NCBI RefSeq assembly: GCF_040183065.1
Contig: NC_091119.1
Span: 67,148,892 to 67,212,891 of the forward strand
DNA from: Periplaneta americana
Lineage: Eukaryota; Arthropoda; Insecta; Blattodea; Blattidae
Direction: 5' to 3'
Length of the DNA: 64,000 nucleotides
Below, piece by piece: positions 43,605-55,060 of this stretch. Position 1 is the first letter of the stretch. Each line of letters opens with the position of its first letter. The position numbers and the translations under genes are program-made. The notes below the pieces were generated by a model. That model worked only from the letters and a program-made list of their open reading frames with translations. It had not been told where the DNA came from and did no database searches.

Positions 43605-44746
43605 ACTTACTTACTTACTGGCTTTTAAGGAACCCGGAGGTTCATTGCCGCCCTCACATAAGCCCGCCATTGGTCCCTATCCTGAGCAAGATTAATCCAG
43701 TCTCTACCATCATATCCCACCTCCCTCAAATCCATTTTAATATTATCTTCCCACCTATGTCTCGGCCTCCCCAAAGGTCTTTTTCCCTCCGGCCTCCCAA
43801 CTAACACTCTATATGCATTTCTAGATTCACTCATACGTGCTACATGTCCTGCCCATCTCAAACATCTGGATTTTATGTTCCTAATTATGTCAGGTGAAGA
43901 ATACAATGCGTGCAGCTCTGCGTTGTGTAACTTTCTCCATTCTCCTGTAACTTCATCCCTCTTAGCCCCAAATATTTTCCTAAGGTCGACCTGGTTGGCG
44001 AGTTGGTATAGCGCTGGCCTTCTATGCCCAAGGTTGCGGGTTCGATCCCGGGCCAGGTCGATGGCATTTAAGTGTGCTTAAATGCGACAGGCTCATGTCA
44101 GTAGATTTACTGGCATGTAAAAGAACTCCTGCGGGACAAAATTCCGGCACATCCGGCAACGCTGATATAACCTCTGCAGTTGCGAGCGTCGTTAAATAAA
44201 ACATAACATTTAACATAACATATTTTCCTAAGAACCTTATTCTCAAACACCCTTAATCTCTGTTCCTCTCTCAAAGTGAGAGTCCAAGTTTCACAACCAT
44301 ACAGAACAACCGGTAATATAACTGTTTTATAAATTCTAACTTTCAGATTTTTTGACAGAAGACTAGATGACAAAAGCTTCTCAACAGAATAATAACACGC
44401 ATTTCCCATATTTATTCCGCGTTTAATTTCCTCCCGAGTGCCATTTATATTTGTTACTGTTGCTCCAAGATATTTGAATTTTTCCACCTCTTCGAAAGAT
44501 AAATCTCCAATTTTTATAGTTCCATTTCGTACAATATTCTGGTCACGAGACATAATCATATACTTAGTCTTTTCGGGATTTACTTCCAAACCTATCGCTT
44601 TACTTGCCTCAACTAGAATTTCCGCGTTTTCCCTAATCATTTGTGGATTTTCTCCTAGGATATTCACGTCATCCGTGTAGACAAGAAGCTGATGTAACCC
44701 ATTCAACTCCAAACCCTGTCTATTATCCTGAACTTTCCTAATGGTC

Positions 44747-44748
<2 letters not shown>
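43605..44748 (-). pseudogene. LINE reverse transcriptase 3' half, interrupted by a SINE
   Basis: The minus-strand frame at 44233-44748 begins in the RT palm: HQLLVYTDDVNILGEN, with YTDD in place of the common YADD. It continues KYMIMSRDQNIVRNGTIKIG, FKYLGATVTNINGTREEI and PVVLYGCETWTLTLREEQRL. After the SINE at 43985-44219 it resumes at 43625-43984 with GRPEGKRPLGRPRHRWEDNI, RDWINLAQDRDQW and RAYVRAAMNLRVP. The 3' tail is (TAAG)n (43606-43620). The copy starts abruptly at an (AAT)n run, consistent with 5' truncation. Other pieces of the same family are at 30095, 60470 and 62100. Clade uncertain (RTE-, CR1- or Vingi-like). Confidence 0.85.
43985..44219 (+). mobile_element. tRNA-derived SINE inserted in the LINE
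   Basis: Flanked by perfect 13-bp target repeats atattttcctaag (43972-43984 and 44220-44232). The head at 43988-44059 folds as a tRNA: acceptor GACCTGG with CCAGGTC, D-arm around GGCGAGTTGG, anticodon arm GGCCTTCTATGCC (loop CTTCTAT, anticodon UCU as for Arg), and T-arm CGGGTTCGATCCCG. A 160-base body follows. Same family as 10574-10799, about 97% similar by eye. Confidence 0.92.

Positions 44749-44749
<1 letters not shown>

Positions 44750-44783
<34 letters not shown>
44750..44783. repeat. (AAT)n microsatellite
   Basis: About 11 units abutting the truncated 5' end of the LINE. Confidence 0.9.
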
Positions 44784-44784
<1 letters not shown>

Positions 44785-45336
44785 TGACTTACATTAACAT
44801 CTAAATACTTATTAATAAAATTTTATTAAGGTTTTTTCTAACATTTGACAACATACTTGTTCCTTTGTATCTTCTTTGGTTGTAGGTGCTGTAGGCATGA
44901 CTTTTTGTTTTATGTACCTCATAAAAAATAATCAAGTAAGCAGGCTGGCCATGTGACAGGTCCAGCACTTCCAATTTATATGTAATCTAACTTCTTATTT
45001 AACAGTTCATACATACATCTTGCAAAATGTGGTGAGGCATCATTCGCTTTTCACGTGACTTAGTTCATACGTCTCTTATTCTTTGTGGCTACAACATTTT
45101 GTTTAGGAGCATGTAATATTTAACTAACAACGATTGAGCCATATTACAACTAGGGGCTAGGCAATGTTGCTTAAGCACAAATGACTCCTGTTGTTCCAGG
45201 AGGTTAAAAAGCTGCGACCTCCATGAAAAGGGGTATAGTAACGCATTTCTGTTCTTACATTGAGAGATAAGAGTGGTTAACTTTATCATACCATTTAAAA
45301 TTCTAAAGTAAACCCCCTTGGGGGTGAAGGGGGGGC
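44784..45336. other. Repeat-like spacer left of the LTR element
   Basis: 45089-45340 has an open minus-strand frame without a domain I know. Part of it continues, across the LTR element, into 51551-51665 as one repeat. Confidence 0.4.
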
Positions 45337-45340
45337 ACAC

Positions 45341-46543
45341 TGTGCCGTTTTATTTCGGCACGTCTTTCTTTTCCTTTATATTTCTTTTACATTTTTCTAT
45401 CTTTATACTTTTCTCTGTTACTTTTAATTATTCTAACTCTTCATAGATGACTTGTAGTTTTTTCCTTTCTGATCTAGTTCTTCTTACTTCTCGTAGATGA
45501 CTTCTTTCCTCTCACCTTTCTGTTTTCCCGTAGTCTATGGTGTTCTTTCTTGTAATCTGTGATGAGTTGAAAATTAGGGCCTAGCCTATGGCTGGCGAGT
45601 GATTGGTTGATTCCCTGGGGAGAATTAGTATTTATTGCTGATTGGTTGATACCCTGGGGAGAATTTAGTATTTTTCATTACGTTATCCGATTGATTAAGA
45701 TAGAGACACCATTTGGTATTTCGCCTGTGAAGCGAGTTGTTCGGGCTAGTGGCATCAGTACGCTAGAGGGATGGCTTGGAGGTAGAATGTGTGTTGTGAA
45801 GGGCACGAGCTCCTATGTAGGCTGGGGATCGAACTGGGTTCGATAAGTCTACTAGTAGCTGCGTAGTCCAACGTGTTGCGGGATCCTGCGAGTGTATCGC
45901 AGGAGATATTCGTGTGGAGTTTAGCGGAGAGTTTTGTGATGTACTAATTATCTTGAACTGCATTCATTTTTCTGTCTGACTAGCGTGCAGTCAACTCTGG
46001 TTAAATACCGGTCGGTATTTTTATTTCAGGTTATTGTTCCTCTAGCTGTGATATAACTAAAAGTCTACCACAAACTACAAGGAGTTCAGTGAGATGGTTT
46101 TGGTTTACGTTTTACTTAGTTATTGCAGCAGAACGAATTTGACGAGTATGAAATTCACAATGAAGGCACCCATTGTGTGACGTTTGAGGGGTGGCCAATT
46201 TGAGTGTAACAGCTATGTGTGTGCTGAGTGTTGGTTACGTCAAGGTTGTATGACAAGATGGATGCCAGCGAGGGGGAGTACCTGCCTGTGTAAGGTAATT
46301 AGCTGGATTTGATTAACATTACTCTGTGAAGAAGATATTTTCTGTGCTACGAATTTATTTTGTTGTTTATTCTAAATAAATGGTTGTGTTTAACATAGGG
46401 AGTGTGTGTTATTACTTAACTACCTCGACACGTAGATTACCATCCTGATCATAACGTTTCATGGCAGGGTTATTTGGTATTATTAAGATATTTATCTTTT
46501 ATTTTATTAACAAAGAAGACCAACCAGACCCAGCGACGGTTCA
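45341..46543 (+). repeat. 5' LTR
   Basis: About 1.2 kb, TG...CA ends. Near-identical to the other LTR except for the tandem duplication noted there. Confidence 0.85.
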
Positions 46544-46559
46544 GTGTTAGCAGAGTTGC

Positions 46560-47900
46560 GTGTTTATGATCGGCGTTTGGAATCTCAAAGCCGAGGTACT
46601 TGGGATTGTGCTGTTTTGTTGTTTTTTGTGTTTCAAGATGGATGCTGGAATGGTGGAGTGGCGCGCCCTCCGTAAAGATGAGTTGCTATATGAGCTGAGA
46701 GCACGTGGTGCGGAGGTTGACTCGAACGCGGATGTCACCACTCTCCTAGCCAAAGCTAGGGAACCGGGGTTCGTTTCCCAGCAGACTCCGCGGAAATACC
46801 CCCAGTACTGTATCGCTAGTGAACTTTTCAAATGTGTAGAAATCGTGGAGTCCTTTTCGGAATTTCTGGAGGAGTTGAGGGTCGATTTTCAGAAGGATCG
46901 TTTTAGAAGAATATGGAACAGGGTGATTCACTGGGAATTACGACTGAAAGATATACTCGAGGTTAAGTTGGAAGTTGTAGATAGGGAAAAGTTCGAGAAG
47001 GAAATACAGAGATTGGGGATAGTGAAAATGGAACTAACGAATTTGAAAAAGAGTAGGAGCCAGGAGACCACGAGAGAGCAGAAACAGGGTTCAGGGGTGG
47101 CCAATGAAGCTCAAGTCCCTGTGAAAGTTTCCAATCTCGACAGGAAGAAGGACTACCTTAGCTTGATTTTTTCTAACATGCCTAATCCTTTTGAATCCGT
47201 TCTGAAGAAAGGGATGGTTTTCTCCGTTAGTAGTATACAGGCAGTCATGCATTTTCTAAGGGTGTTAGTGCAGTTTAAGGGTATATGTAGAGCTTTTCAT
47301 TTGGATGAGGCCTCTCTATTACATCTGATGTTCCCTTTTGCTAATGGAGTGTTAACTAACAGAGTATTGGCGGCCATTGAAGACGAAAAAACCTTGCTAG
47401 ATTTTCATAAGGGTATCCTGAACGAGTTCATTCCTGACAAGACTCGTCGTCTTCTGTTCGGCAAGTATTTCTACCGTAAACAAGGTGACAGTGAGACCCT
47501 ACTTGAATACGTGGAAGAGTTAAAAGTCATCGAAAAGGTTTTTGTAGCTGGCTTGACGGAAAGTCAGATAGTGGACGCTGCGTTGTCAGGGGCGTGCGAT
47601 CCCAAGGTCAGGGCTCAGTACATAAGTGCCAACCAGCTGCAGATCTTCCTTCAGCTCGACGAGTTATGTGTGCGGAATCAGGCGATACTAGATAGTGGTG
47701 CCCTGGCAGGAACCACCCCGACTAGATCCGTCGTTTTGGGACAGGGCAATAGGTGTTTTGTTTGTAACAAAGCAGGGCATTTTGCCCGTGAATGTAATCG
47801 ACGGGGTCACGTGGAGCAAAATCAGAGAAAGAGTGAAGAAGTTGTTCGGGTTGTGTCTCGTGAGATAAGTGCCCCCTCGCCGTCAGTGCCCCGTTGCTAG
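46560..47900 (+). pseudogene. gag-like region of the LTR element
   Basis: An open stretch of about 446 codons. It starts with a short SAP-like segment (RKDELLYELRARGAEV), has a mid-part like retroelement capsid, and ends with one CCHC zinc knuckle (CFVCNKAGHFARECNRRG). It would be the structural gene of a fossil retrotransposon. Confidence 0.75.
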
Positions 47901-47930
47901 GGCTCAGTTAGGTGGAGAGTTAGTGGAGGG

Positions 47931-48419
47931 TTGTTGGACACAGGCAGTGTCGTTTCTTTGGTTAGTTTAGAATTAGCGTGGAAGAAGGGATGGGAGATTA
48001 TCCCCGGGAACATGGTGTTGTTCTCTGCTACTTTCCAGTCTCTTTCGGTCAGTGGTCGTGTCAGTTTGAAAGTTAAGGTTGGACAGGTAGTTTGTGAATT
48101 TAGTTTCTGGGTTGTCGAAGGTTTGGTTAACCCCGCCATCTTTGGCGCTGATTTCATGGCGGAGACGGGGCTTATTATAGACATCCCACAGGAGGAATTT
48201 TATTTTAAACATGCTTTGGAGATCAAATTCCACTTTGCTAATCGATGTAAGGCACCTAAATTGCTTCCAGTTGGGGCATCGGTGGACCTTGTTGCTCATA
48301 GGGATGAAGGGGAAAGTCAGGAAGTAGATTCGAGTTCCTTGGGGAAAGATCAGGTCTGCGTTGGTCAGCCGGAACTGAGTGGTTCTCCGATTGTACATTG
48401 TACTTCCGGAGTTGAGTGA
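47931..48419 (+). pseudogene. Protease-like region of the LTR element
   Basis: Contains the aspartic protease motif LLDTGSVVSLVS and, further on, NPAIFGADFMAETGLIIDI, the flap-to-end pattern of retropepsins. No polymerase domain follows. Confidence 0.7.
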
Positions 48420-50184
48420 AGTTCCCTTGCCGTTTTCAGGAGTTATGAAGTCTCTACACTACGATCCAGATCTCGGAGTCAGTTTGGAACGTTTTCGGGA
48501 GGAACGGGATAGGATAACTTGCGAGTTGGGAAAAGATATAACTTGTTATACCGCTAAAAGTTACCGGGAACCGAAGCCAGGGGTTACCAGGGGATTTGTA
48601 GCCGCTGTGTCAGTTCCCCGTTTAAAGTTGGGTTTTGTGGCGCCCAAGAAGACTTTCTCCGCGCCCACGATTCTCTGCTTAAGGAAGTGCGGGGTGTGCA
48701 GCACCAACCACATGGTCAGGGGTTTTTCCCCATGAATGTAACACCTGTGTGGCGCTGGGTCAGAATACCGCCACTGCAGCCCATGCATGAAGTAAGAGTC
48801 TTCTAAAATGGGCACCTTTTCCCCCTAAGGGAATGTAAAAGGGGAAAAGGTTAGGTTAGGTTAAGTTATGTGAGTGTGGTCTGGTCAGTTTAGCCGTCCC
48901 AGGGTTTTGCATTGTGACGGACGGAGAAACGACACTGCAGACGGATTTTGGGAGTGACGTCAGAGAGGTTGCGTGAGTGAGGTCTGGTCAGTTTGGCCGT
49001 ACCAGGTTTTTCATTGTGACGGACAGCCAAACGACACTGCAGACGGAATTTTGTGTTCAGATCAGAACGGGTTCGGGTTTCTGATAACTCTGTTATTACA
49101 GAGCTGTATGCCTAAATGTCTCATTTGAGCATTTAGTGAGCTAAGGGTTGTTTTAATAGTAAGGTACAGTGCATCAAACGGTGGTATTTACTAAAACTAC
49201 CCAGTAAAAGTTTGTACTAGAGTGTATCATGAGTGGACGGTGTGATGAGTACTGTGTACTAACCTGGTTTTGTCACGAAGGAGTTTGTTACCTTTTATAT
49301 TCATGAACGGGCAGTGGGCACATATATGATTGTGCATATCATCAAGAGGAAGTGATAAAATGGCTGAAAAGACTATTATACCAGAAATGGTCATATGTGA
49401 AGCAAGTTATAGACATCACTTAAAAGTTTGTATTATTCACGTGTTTTCCTTCGTTTCAAGTTTATCTTATTCACTTTGACATTGTTGTCTTATTAAGTAT
49501 TTCTATGTTTTTGAGTTCTATATTGTTACGTGTGTTTTTAGTTCTAGGTTGGCTTTTATGTATCATCACAGCTCGAGCTAGTTATTTTGGGGGTCGTTTA
49601 TTCGCAAAATTTATCTTTTCCTTTTTCTCTTCTCTCTTTATATGTTTCATCTTCTTCTCTTTCGTGTCCTCTATCCTTTGTAGCTTACTTTCTTTCTAAT
49701 TTATTTTCTCTACTTGTTTCTCTTCTTCCTTTCTGTCACTTTAAGATGTTGCTGTTTATGTTTGGCTTTGTTGCATCGATCATGTTTGTGGTGGATATAT
49801 TTACTGATTGCGCCAAAGGTGGAAGTGTGCTGTGACTATAACCCAGAGGTCTGTGGATCGAAGGAATTTAGTTGGTTGGGGTGACTGCGATGGACTGCAG
49901 TCATTCCGAAGGGCCAAGTGGATCGCGGGGGAGAACGGTGGGGATACCGCCTCTACCCGTGGACACTCGGTGCCTAAATGATTTATGTTCGACCGTCTGG
50001 ATGGGTTGCAGCAGTGGCGTCAGTGCTGATTGTGCACTTGGAAGATACAGTACCTAGTGGCTTGTGATGGGACATAGCTGGGGATGAGTTCCCTTTTTGG
50101 TAGCCTACTTGTCCACACAGCGTCTTTGGACCTGGAGTTGGCGCTGTTCAGGAACTGCGCCAGTTTTGGGGGGGGGGGAGAGTC

Positions 50185-51546
50185 TGTGCTGTTTTATTTC
50201 GGCACGTCTTTCTTTTCCTTTCTATTTCTTTTACATTTTTCTATCTTTATACTTTTCTCTGTTAGTTTTAATTATTCTAACTCTTCATAGATGGCTTGTA
50301 GTTTTTTCCTTTCTGATCTAGTTCTTCTTACTTCTCGTAGATGGCTTCTTTCCTCTCACTTTTCTGTTTTCCCGTAGTCTATGGTGTTCTTTCTTGTAAT
50401 CTGTGATGAGTTGAAAACAAGGGCCTAGCCTATGGCTGGCGAGTGATTGGTTGATTCCCTGGGGAGAATTAGTATTTATTGCTGATTGGTTGATACCCTG
50501 GGGAGAATTTAGTATTTTTCATTACGTTATTCGATTGATTAAGATAGAGACGCCGTTTGGTATTTCGCCTGTGAAGCGAGTTGTTCGGGCTAGTGGCGTC
50601 AGTACGCTAGAGGGATGGCTTGGAGGTAGAACGTGTGTTGTGAAGGGCACGAGCTCCTATGTAGGCCGGGGATCGAACTGGGTTCGATAAGTCTACTAGT
50701 AGCTGCGTAGTCCAACGTGTTGTGGGAACCTGCAAGTGTATCGCAGAGGTTGCAGCAGTGACGTCAGTACGCTAGAGGGATGGCTTGGAGGTAGAACGTG
50801 TGTTGTGAAGGGCACGAGCTCCTATGTAGGCCGGGGATCGAACTGGGTTCGATAAGTCTACTAGTAGCTGCGTAGTCCAACATGTGGGATCCTGCGAGTG
50901 TATCGCAGAAGATATTCGTGTGGAGTTTAGCGGAGAGTTTTGTGATGTGCTAATTATCTTGAACTGCATTCATTTTTCTGTCTGACTAGCGTGCAGTCAA
51001 CTCTGGTTAAATACCGGTCGGTATTTTCATTTCAGGTTATTGTTCCTCTAGCTGTGATATAACTAAAAGTCTACCACAAACTACAAGGAGTTCAGTGAGA
51101 TGGTTTTGGTTTACGTTTTACTTAGTTATTGCAGCAGAACGAATTTGACGAGTATGAAATTCACAATGAAGGCACCCATTGTGTGACGTTTGAGGGGTGG
51201 CCAATTTGAGTGTAACAGCTATGTGTGTGCTGAGTGTTGGTTACGTCAAGGTTGTATGACAAGATGGATGCCAGCGAGGGGGAGTACCTGCCTATGTAAG
51301 GTAATTAGCTGGATTTGATTAACATTACTCTGTGAAGAAGATATTTTCTGTGCTACGAATTTATTTTGTTGTTTATTCTAAATAAATGGTTGTGTTTAAC
51401 ATAGGGAGTGTGTGTTATTACTTAACTACCTCGACACATAGATTACCATCCTAATCATAACGTTTCATGGTAGGATTATTTGGTATTATTAAGATATTTA
51501 TCTTTTATTTTAACAAAGAAGACCAACCAGACCCAGCGACGGTTCA
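50185..51546 (+). repeat. 3' LTR with an internal tandem duplication
   Basis: Same ends as the 5' LTR but about 160 bases longer, because a segment (about 50597-50757) is repeated in tandem at about 50758-50920. Confidence 0.85.
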
Positions 51547-51550
51547 ACAC

Positions 51551-51665
51551 TACTGAAAAGTTGTGGATGGAATTTCTCACAGATCCTCTTCCTGTTACGA
51601 AGCATTTAGTTTTATTGATCCATCTAAGAGATACTGACTCGTAACACTTTATGTGAGCTACTTTG
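51551..51665 (+). repeat. Right-hand remainder of the repeat hit by the LTR element
   Basis: Matches the inverse of 43148-43263. Its left remainder precedes the LTR element at about 45290-45340. Confidence 0.6.
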
Positions 51666-51669
51666 TATG

Positions 51670-52125
51670 CACATTATAATGCACCACATCATACCAACGA
51701 CACACTCCTATGTGCATTCCATAGGATATACGGAGATATAATTTCCATGCTTGACCTCAGCATTAAGAGGTAATATAGTCAGTATATTGCTTTGACCACC
51801 TTTTATATTTTGGAAAGATCTGGTATTCAATCAGGCATTGAACACCAGAACCATTATGGAAGTTATGACGAAATTAAATGCTTCCTTCACTTGGGCTTTA
51901 ACCAGGTTCTTCCAGTCTATATTGAATCTACCTTCGTCTTCAATTGAAGAGAGAGAGAAAAGGAATCATATTTGTTGAAACCATTAAATGACTACATTTA
52001 CTTGCCTCCAGTTCTGTTGTCAAGTCATTCAAGCAGATTTCAGCATTACTAATGACCTCAACATGTATTATTTCATTTCCTCCGCTTTTTTTCTCTTGAA
52101 GACAAAGTTAGATTCAAACTTTAAA
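51670..52125. other. Intergenic sequence, no gene seen
   Basis: No supported frame. Confidence 0.4.
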
Positions 52126-52129
52126 ACAT

Positions 52130-52407
52130 CGTGCTTTCCATATATCGTCACTGCACCTCCAAAATCCGCTATGTGTTTTTAAAACGATTTTGTAGGAGAA
52201 AGAAAAAAGCATCGTCACTCTTAATTTTCTTGATTTTCAAAGCTACTTTCAGTATAACTTCAATAAATGCAAGAAAAATGATTAAATTATACCGCAAATA
52301 GGTTTGAAAATCAAGGAAATTAAAAGTGACATTTGCTTTTCTATTTCTCTTGCAAATTATTTAAAAAAACACAGCGGATTTTGAAGGCACAGTGATGATA
52401 TAATTAG
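52130..52407. mobile_element. Hairpin element (MITE-like)
   Basis: 52130-52245 is matched in inverted orientation by about 52300-52407 (shared cactg...cctcaaaatccgct and taattttcttgattttcaaa words). Short loop, no frame. Ends and target repeats not sharply defined. Confidence 0.6.
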
Positions 52408-52619
52408 TAATGTGTGGTTGATGGTCAGCTGAATTTCAGTACCTAGTACAGAATGAGTAGTATTTGAATTCATATGGTGAAAAGTACATAAAAATTAATT
52501 TTAAAAGTCACAATAAAATGTGAAGTACCGGTACAATATTTACAGTCTATTCAGTTAAGTACCTTAACAATTCAGGAGAAATGTGAAATTAAGTGCCGTA
52601 GAAGTCTACACCTGTGCTA

Positions 52620-54212
52620 GATATAAAACTCTGTTTGACAAGCCGACAAAAAGAATATACGAGGAGGTTTAATTGTGATGTGTATAAGAAGTTTGTGTGG
52701 TTGAAAGGCTGTGATATTACAAATGCGCTATTCTGTTTTCCATGTCTTTTGTTTGGTAGCGATTCTAACTGGACTCAGAAATGAAAAGATTAATAAACAT
52801 GTAAATTCGGCGAAACAGATAAGTAACGCCTTGAACTTGGCTGGGTTGAGAAGAGTGAATATTTAGGAGAGTTTAAGTTCAACTCATAAACAAGCTGTTG
52901 AACATAACAACAACAGCGTGAGAAAAAACAAAGAAGTGTTGTCTAGAAATTATTGACTGTATCAAGTTTTGTGGAACCAACGAGTTAACATTATGAAGGC
53001 ATAATGAAAAGATAGGGTCTGACAATCAAGGAATATTCCTCAATTTGGTGAAATATACAAGTGAAATAGATTCGATGTTCAAGTCCATTTGGAGACCTCT
53101 TCGCCATTTATAGGCCTGTAAAATGAGCTATTGGAATGTATATTGGACGTATTCAGAGAGGAAATTTTAGCAGAGATTGAGGAAGCCGAATTTGTCTCTG
53201 TTCTTGCTGACGAGATCACAGATATATCTGGAAATTTATGATTGTGGTTGTAGTTCGGTATTGTAACAAAGAAGAAGAAGCTGTGGAGAGGTTCAGGGGT
53301 TTCTTTAACACAACCGAACAAGATGCAAATGCAATATCAGAGCTAGAAACAATTTTAAAACAAAGAAAGATAAGCTTATTGGACAGAGCTACGATGAAGC
53401 AGCTATGATGAGTGGTGTATTAAATGCAGCACAAGCAAAAGTTAGAGATTGTTACAAATATGCATATTTTGTGCATTGCTATGCCCATTGGTTGAATCTC
53501 ATAATGGAAAGAGCCGCTAAACAAAATACAAAGGCTCGCAGCGAAAACTGTGAAAATGAAAACCCTAGCAAGCGTCGTAAGGTCAAAGAGAATCAGACAA
53601 GGGTTGTGGCAGCCAAGGAGTGTGTGACTTCATTATCACACAAGCTAACACTCGATTGCAATTCATAGATCATCTTATAGTACCTTCTCTTCTGTGTCAA
53701 GAAAAATTTTAATGCTACAAAAGATCATTTCCTGAAATAACCTAAATGTATATATGAAGCTTTTTCCAATGTATGATAAAGACAAATTAAAAAACCGGAC
53801 TTCACTGTGTTGTATCAGAGACAAAAATTCAGAAATATCAGTGACGCAGTCAAGCTCTTGCAGTTTTTTCTATCTGACAATTTGCAGGCCTCATTTTCAG
53901 AAGTTGTGAAACTATTACGCATAGCTATCACCATACCAATGACAACTTCCAAACCAGAACGTTGCTTTTCTTATTTGAAAAGAGTAAAATCCTATCTTAG
54001 AAATACGATGAGAGACGAGAGACTGATTGCATTAGCCATGTTGTCCATTGAAAAGACTATGTTAAACGACATCTCAGACTTTAATAAGAAGGTGATTCAA
54101 AAGTTTGCAACCTACAAGACAAGGCACATGGAACTAATCTTTAAATAAGGCAAGTTGCATGATTTATAATGTATGCAGCCCCTCTGAATTCAATACCCAC
54201 GAGTCACCACTG
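52620..54212 (+). pseudogene. ZMYM-type hAT transposase pseudogene and right end
   Basis: Plus-strand pieces in order are: a TTF-type finger near 52650-52770 (FVWLKGCDITNALFCFPCLL); ELETILKQRK near 53340; 53405-53668 with MMSGVLNAAQAKVRDCYKYA and FVHCYAHWLNLIMERAA, the conserved region after the second catalytic Asp; and 53807-54148 with the dimerisation motif ITIPMTTSKPERCFSYLKRV, KSYLRNTMRDERLIALAMLS. The right end CACGAGTCACCACTG stops at 54212, followed by ttattaat (possible target repeat). The left end is not found. Many stops and frame changes. The right end resembles that of the hAT at 5029-6073. Confidence 0.8.
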
Positions 54213-54219
54213 TTATTAA

Positions 54220-54590
54220 TTATATTGTTTTAAATTTTCATTATTTCTTGTACTTCCATTTGCAGATGGTGTCCAGATGGTAACTCTCTGAAACAGTCAA
54301 CATATCACATGAAGGGCCTGATGCACTGGTTCTAGTGGATGAAAAAGATGGTACTTTATAACTTTTTAAAGTATATCTTTCATTTGTAGCATTTCTCTGT
54401 TATGTATAATAAAAATTATTTCTGAACCATAGAAATTCTAATTACAATACGTAACAAAAAATTGTTTATGTCCATTTCTTAGTGTTTATTGGATGAATTC
54501 GACTGCTGAACACGAATATTCCATTAGTTTCTTCCAAATGTCGATACTTTTTTAAATAAACAGCTATTATGGTTTTTAATAATTTGCTAA
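54220..54590. other. Spacer, no gene seen
   Basis: AT-rich; nothing recognised. Confidence 0.4.
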
Positions 54591-54592
54591 TA

Positions 54593-54824
54593 CAGAGTTG
54601 GGCAGATAAAGCCGGCCCGCCTCATTTCATTTGATTTCAAATTATGTTGTCTATCTTTTATTCCGCATGTTTAGTTACATTGTTGCTTGTTACATGCTAT
54701 AACTTACAAATGATTTATAAACTGTTCTGTTTGTTGTTGCAAAGTAAAGAGTTGTTTTGTGAATAAGAATAGTTCTTTCAAATCAAATGAGATGAGACCG
54801 GCCGGTTTTATCTGCCCAACCCTG
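54593..54824. mobile_element. 232-bp Tc1/mariner-type MITE
   Basis: Ends CAGAGTTGGGCAGATAAA and, inverted, CAGGGTTGGGCAGATAAA, continuing CCGGCC and ...CATTTGATTT. TA flanks at 54591-54592 and 54825-54826. No coding frame. Confidence 0.8.
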
Positions 54825-55060
54825 TAATTTTGAATTTTCCGCTCTTTTGTGATAATCTTAGTAGTTCAAAGCGATTATCAGTAGATGGCAATGGCGTTTT
54901 TCATTAGTAACATCAGTGTACATCGACATCTTTAATTGTCATATCTACTGTATATCGATATTTTGCACAAAACGTCTTCCTGTTGTTTGTGAAATTCTAA
55001 ATTGCAACTACTGCAGTTCAGTGATTATGGAAACGATTGATTCTTGTTTTTTAGTGAAAT

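Larger units (their letters stand above)
45341..51546 (+). mobile_element. LTR retrotransposon, probably Ty3/Gypsy-like, broken, fairly young
   Basis: Two long direct repeats (45341-46543 and 50185-51546) begin TGTG and end GGTTCA. Both sides carry the 4-bp target repeat acac (45337-45340 and 51547-51550). Parts seen: 5' LTR, gag-like region, protease-like region, a non-coding stretch with short tandem repeats (about 48870-49060), and 3' LTR. No reverse transcriptase, RNase H or integrase part is recognised, so the element looks non-autonomous. The LTRs differ by roughly 2% by eye, suggesting a fairly recent insertion. Ty3/Gypsy rather than BEL/Pao is inferred from the gag and protease style and the short target repeat; it is not secure. 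Confidence 0.85.

Noticed and set aside
43988-44059. Functional tRNA-Arg gene
   Set aside because: It folds as a tRNA but is the head of a SINE with a 3' body and target repeats and has a second copy with the same body.
47897-48398. Minus-strand frames over the protease region
   Set aside because: Antisense shadows of the LTR element.
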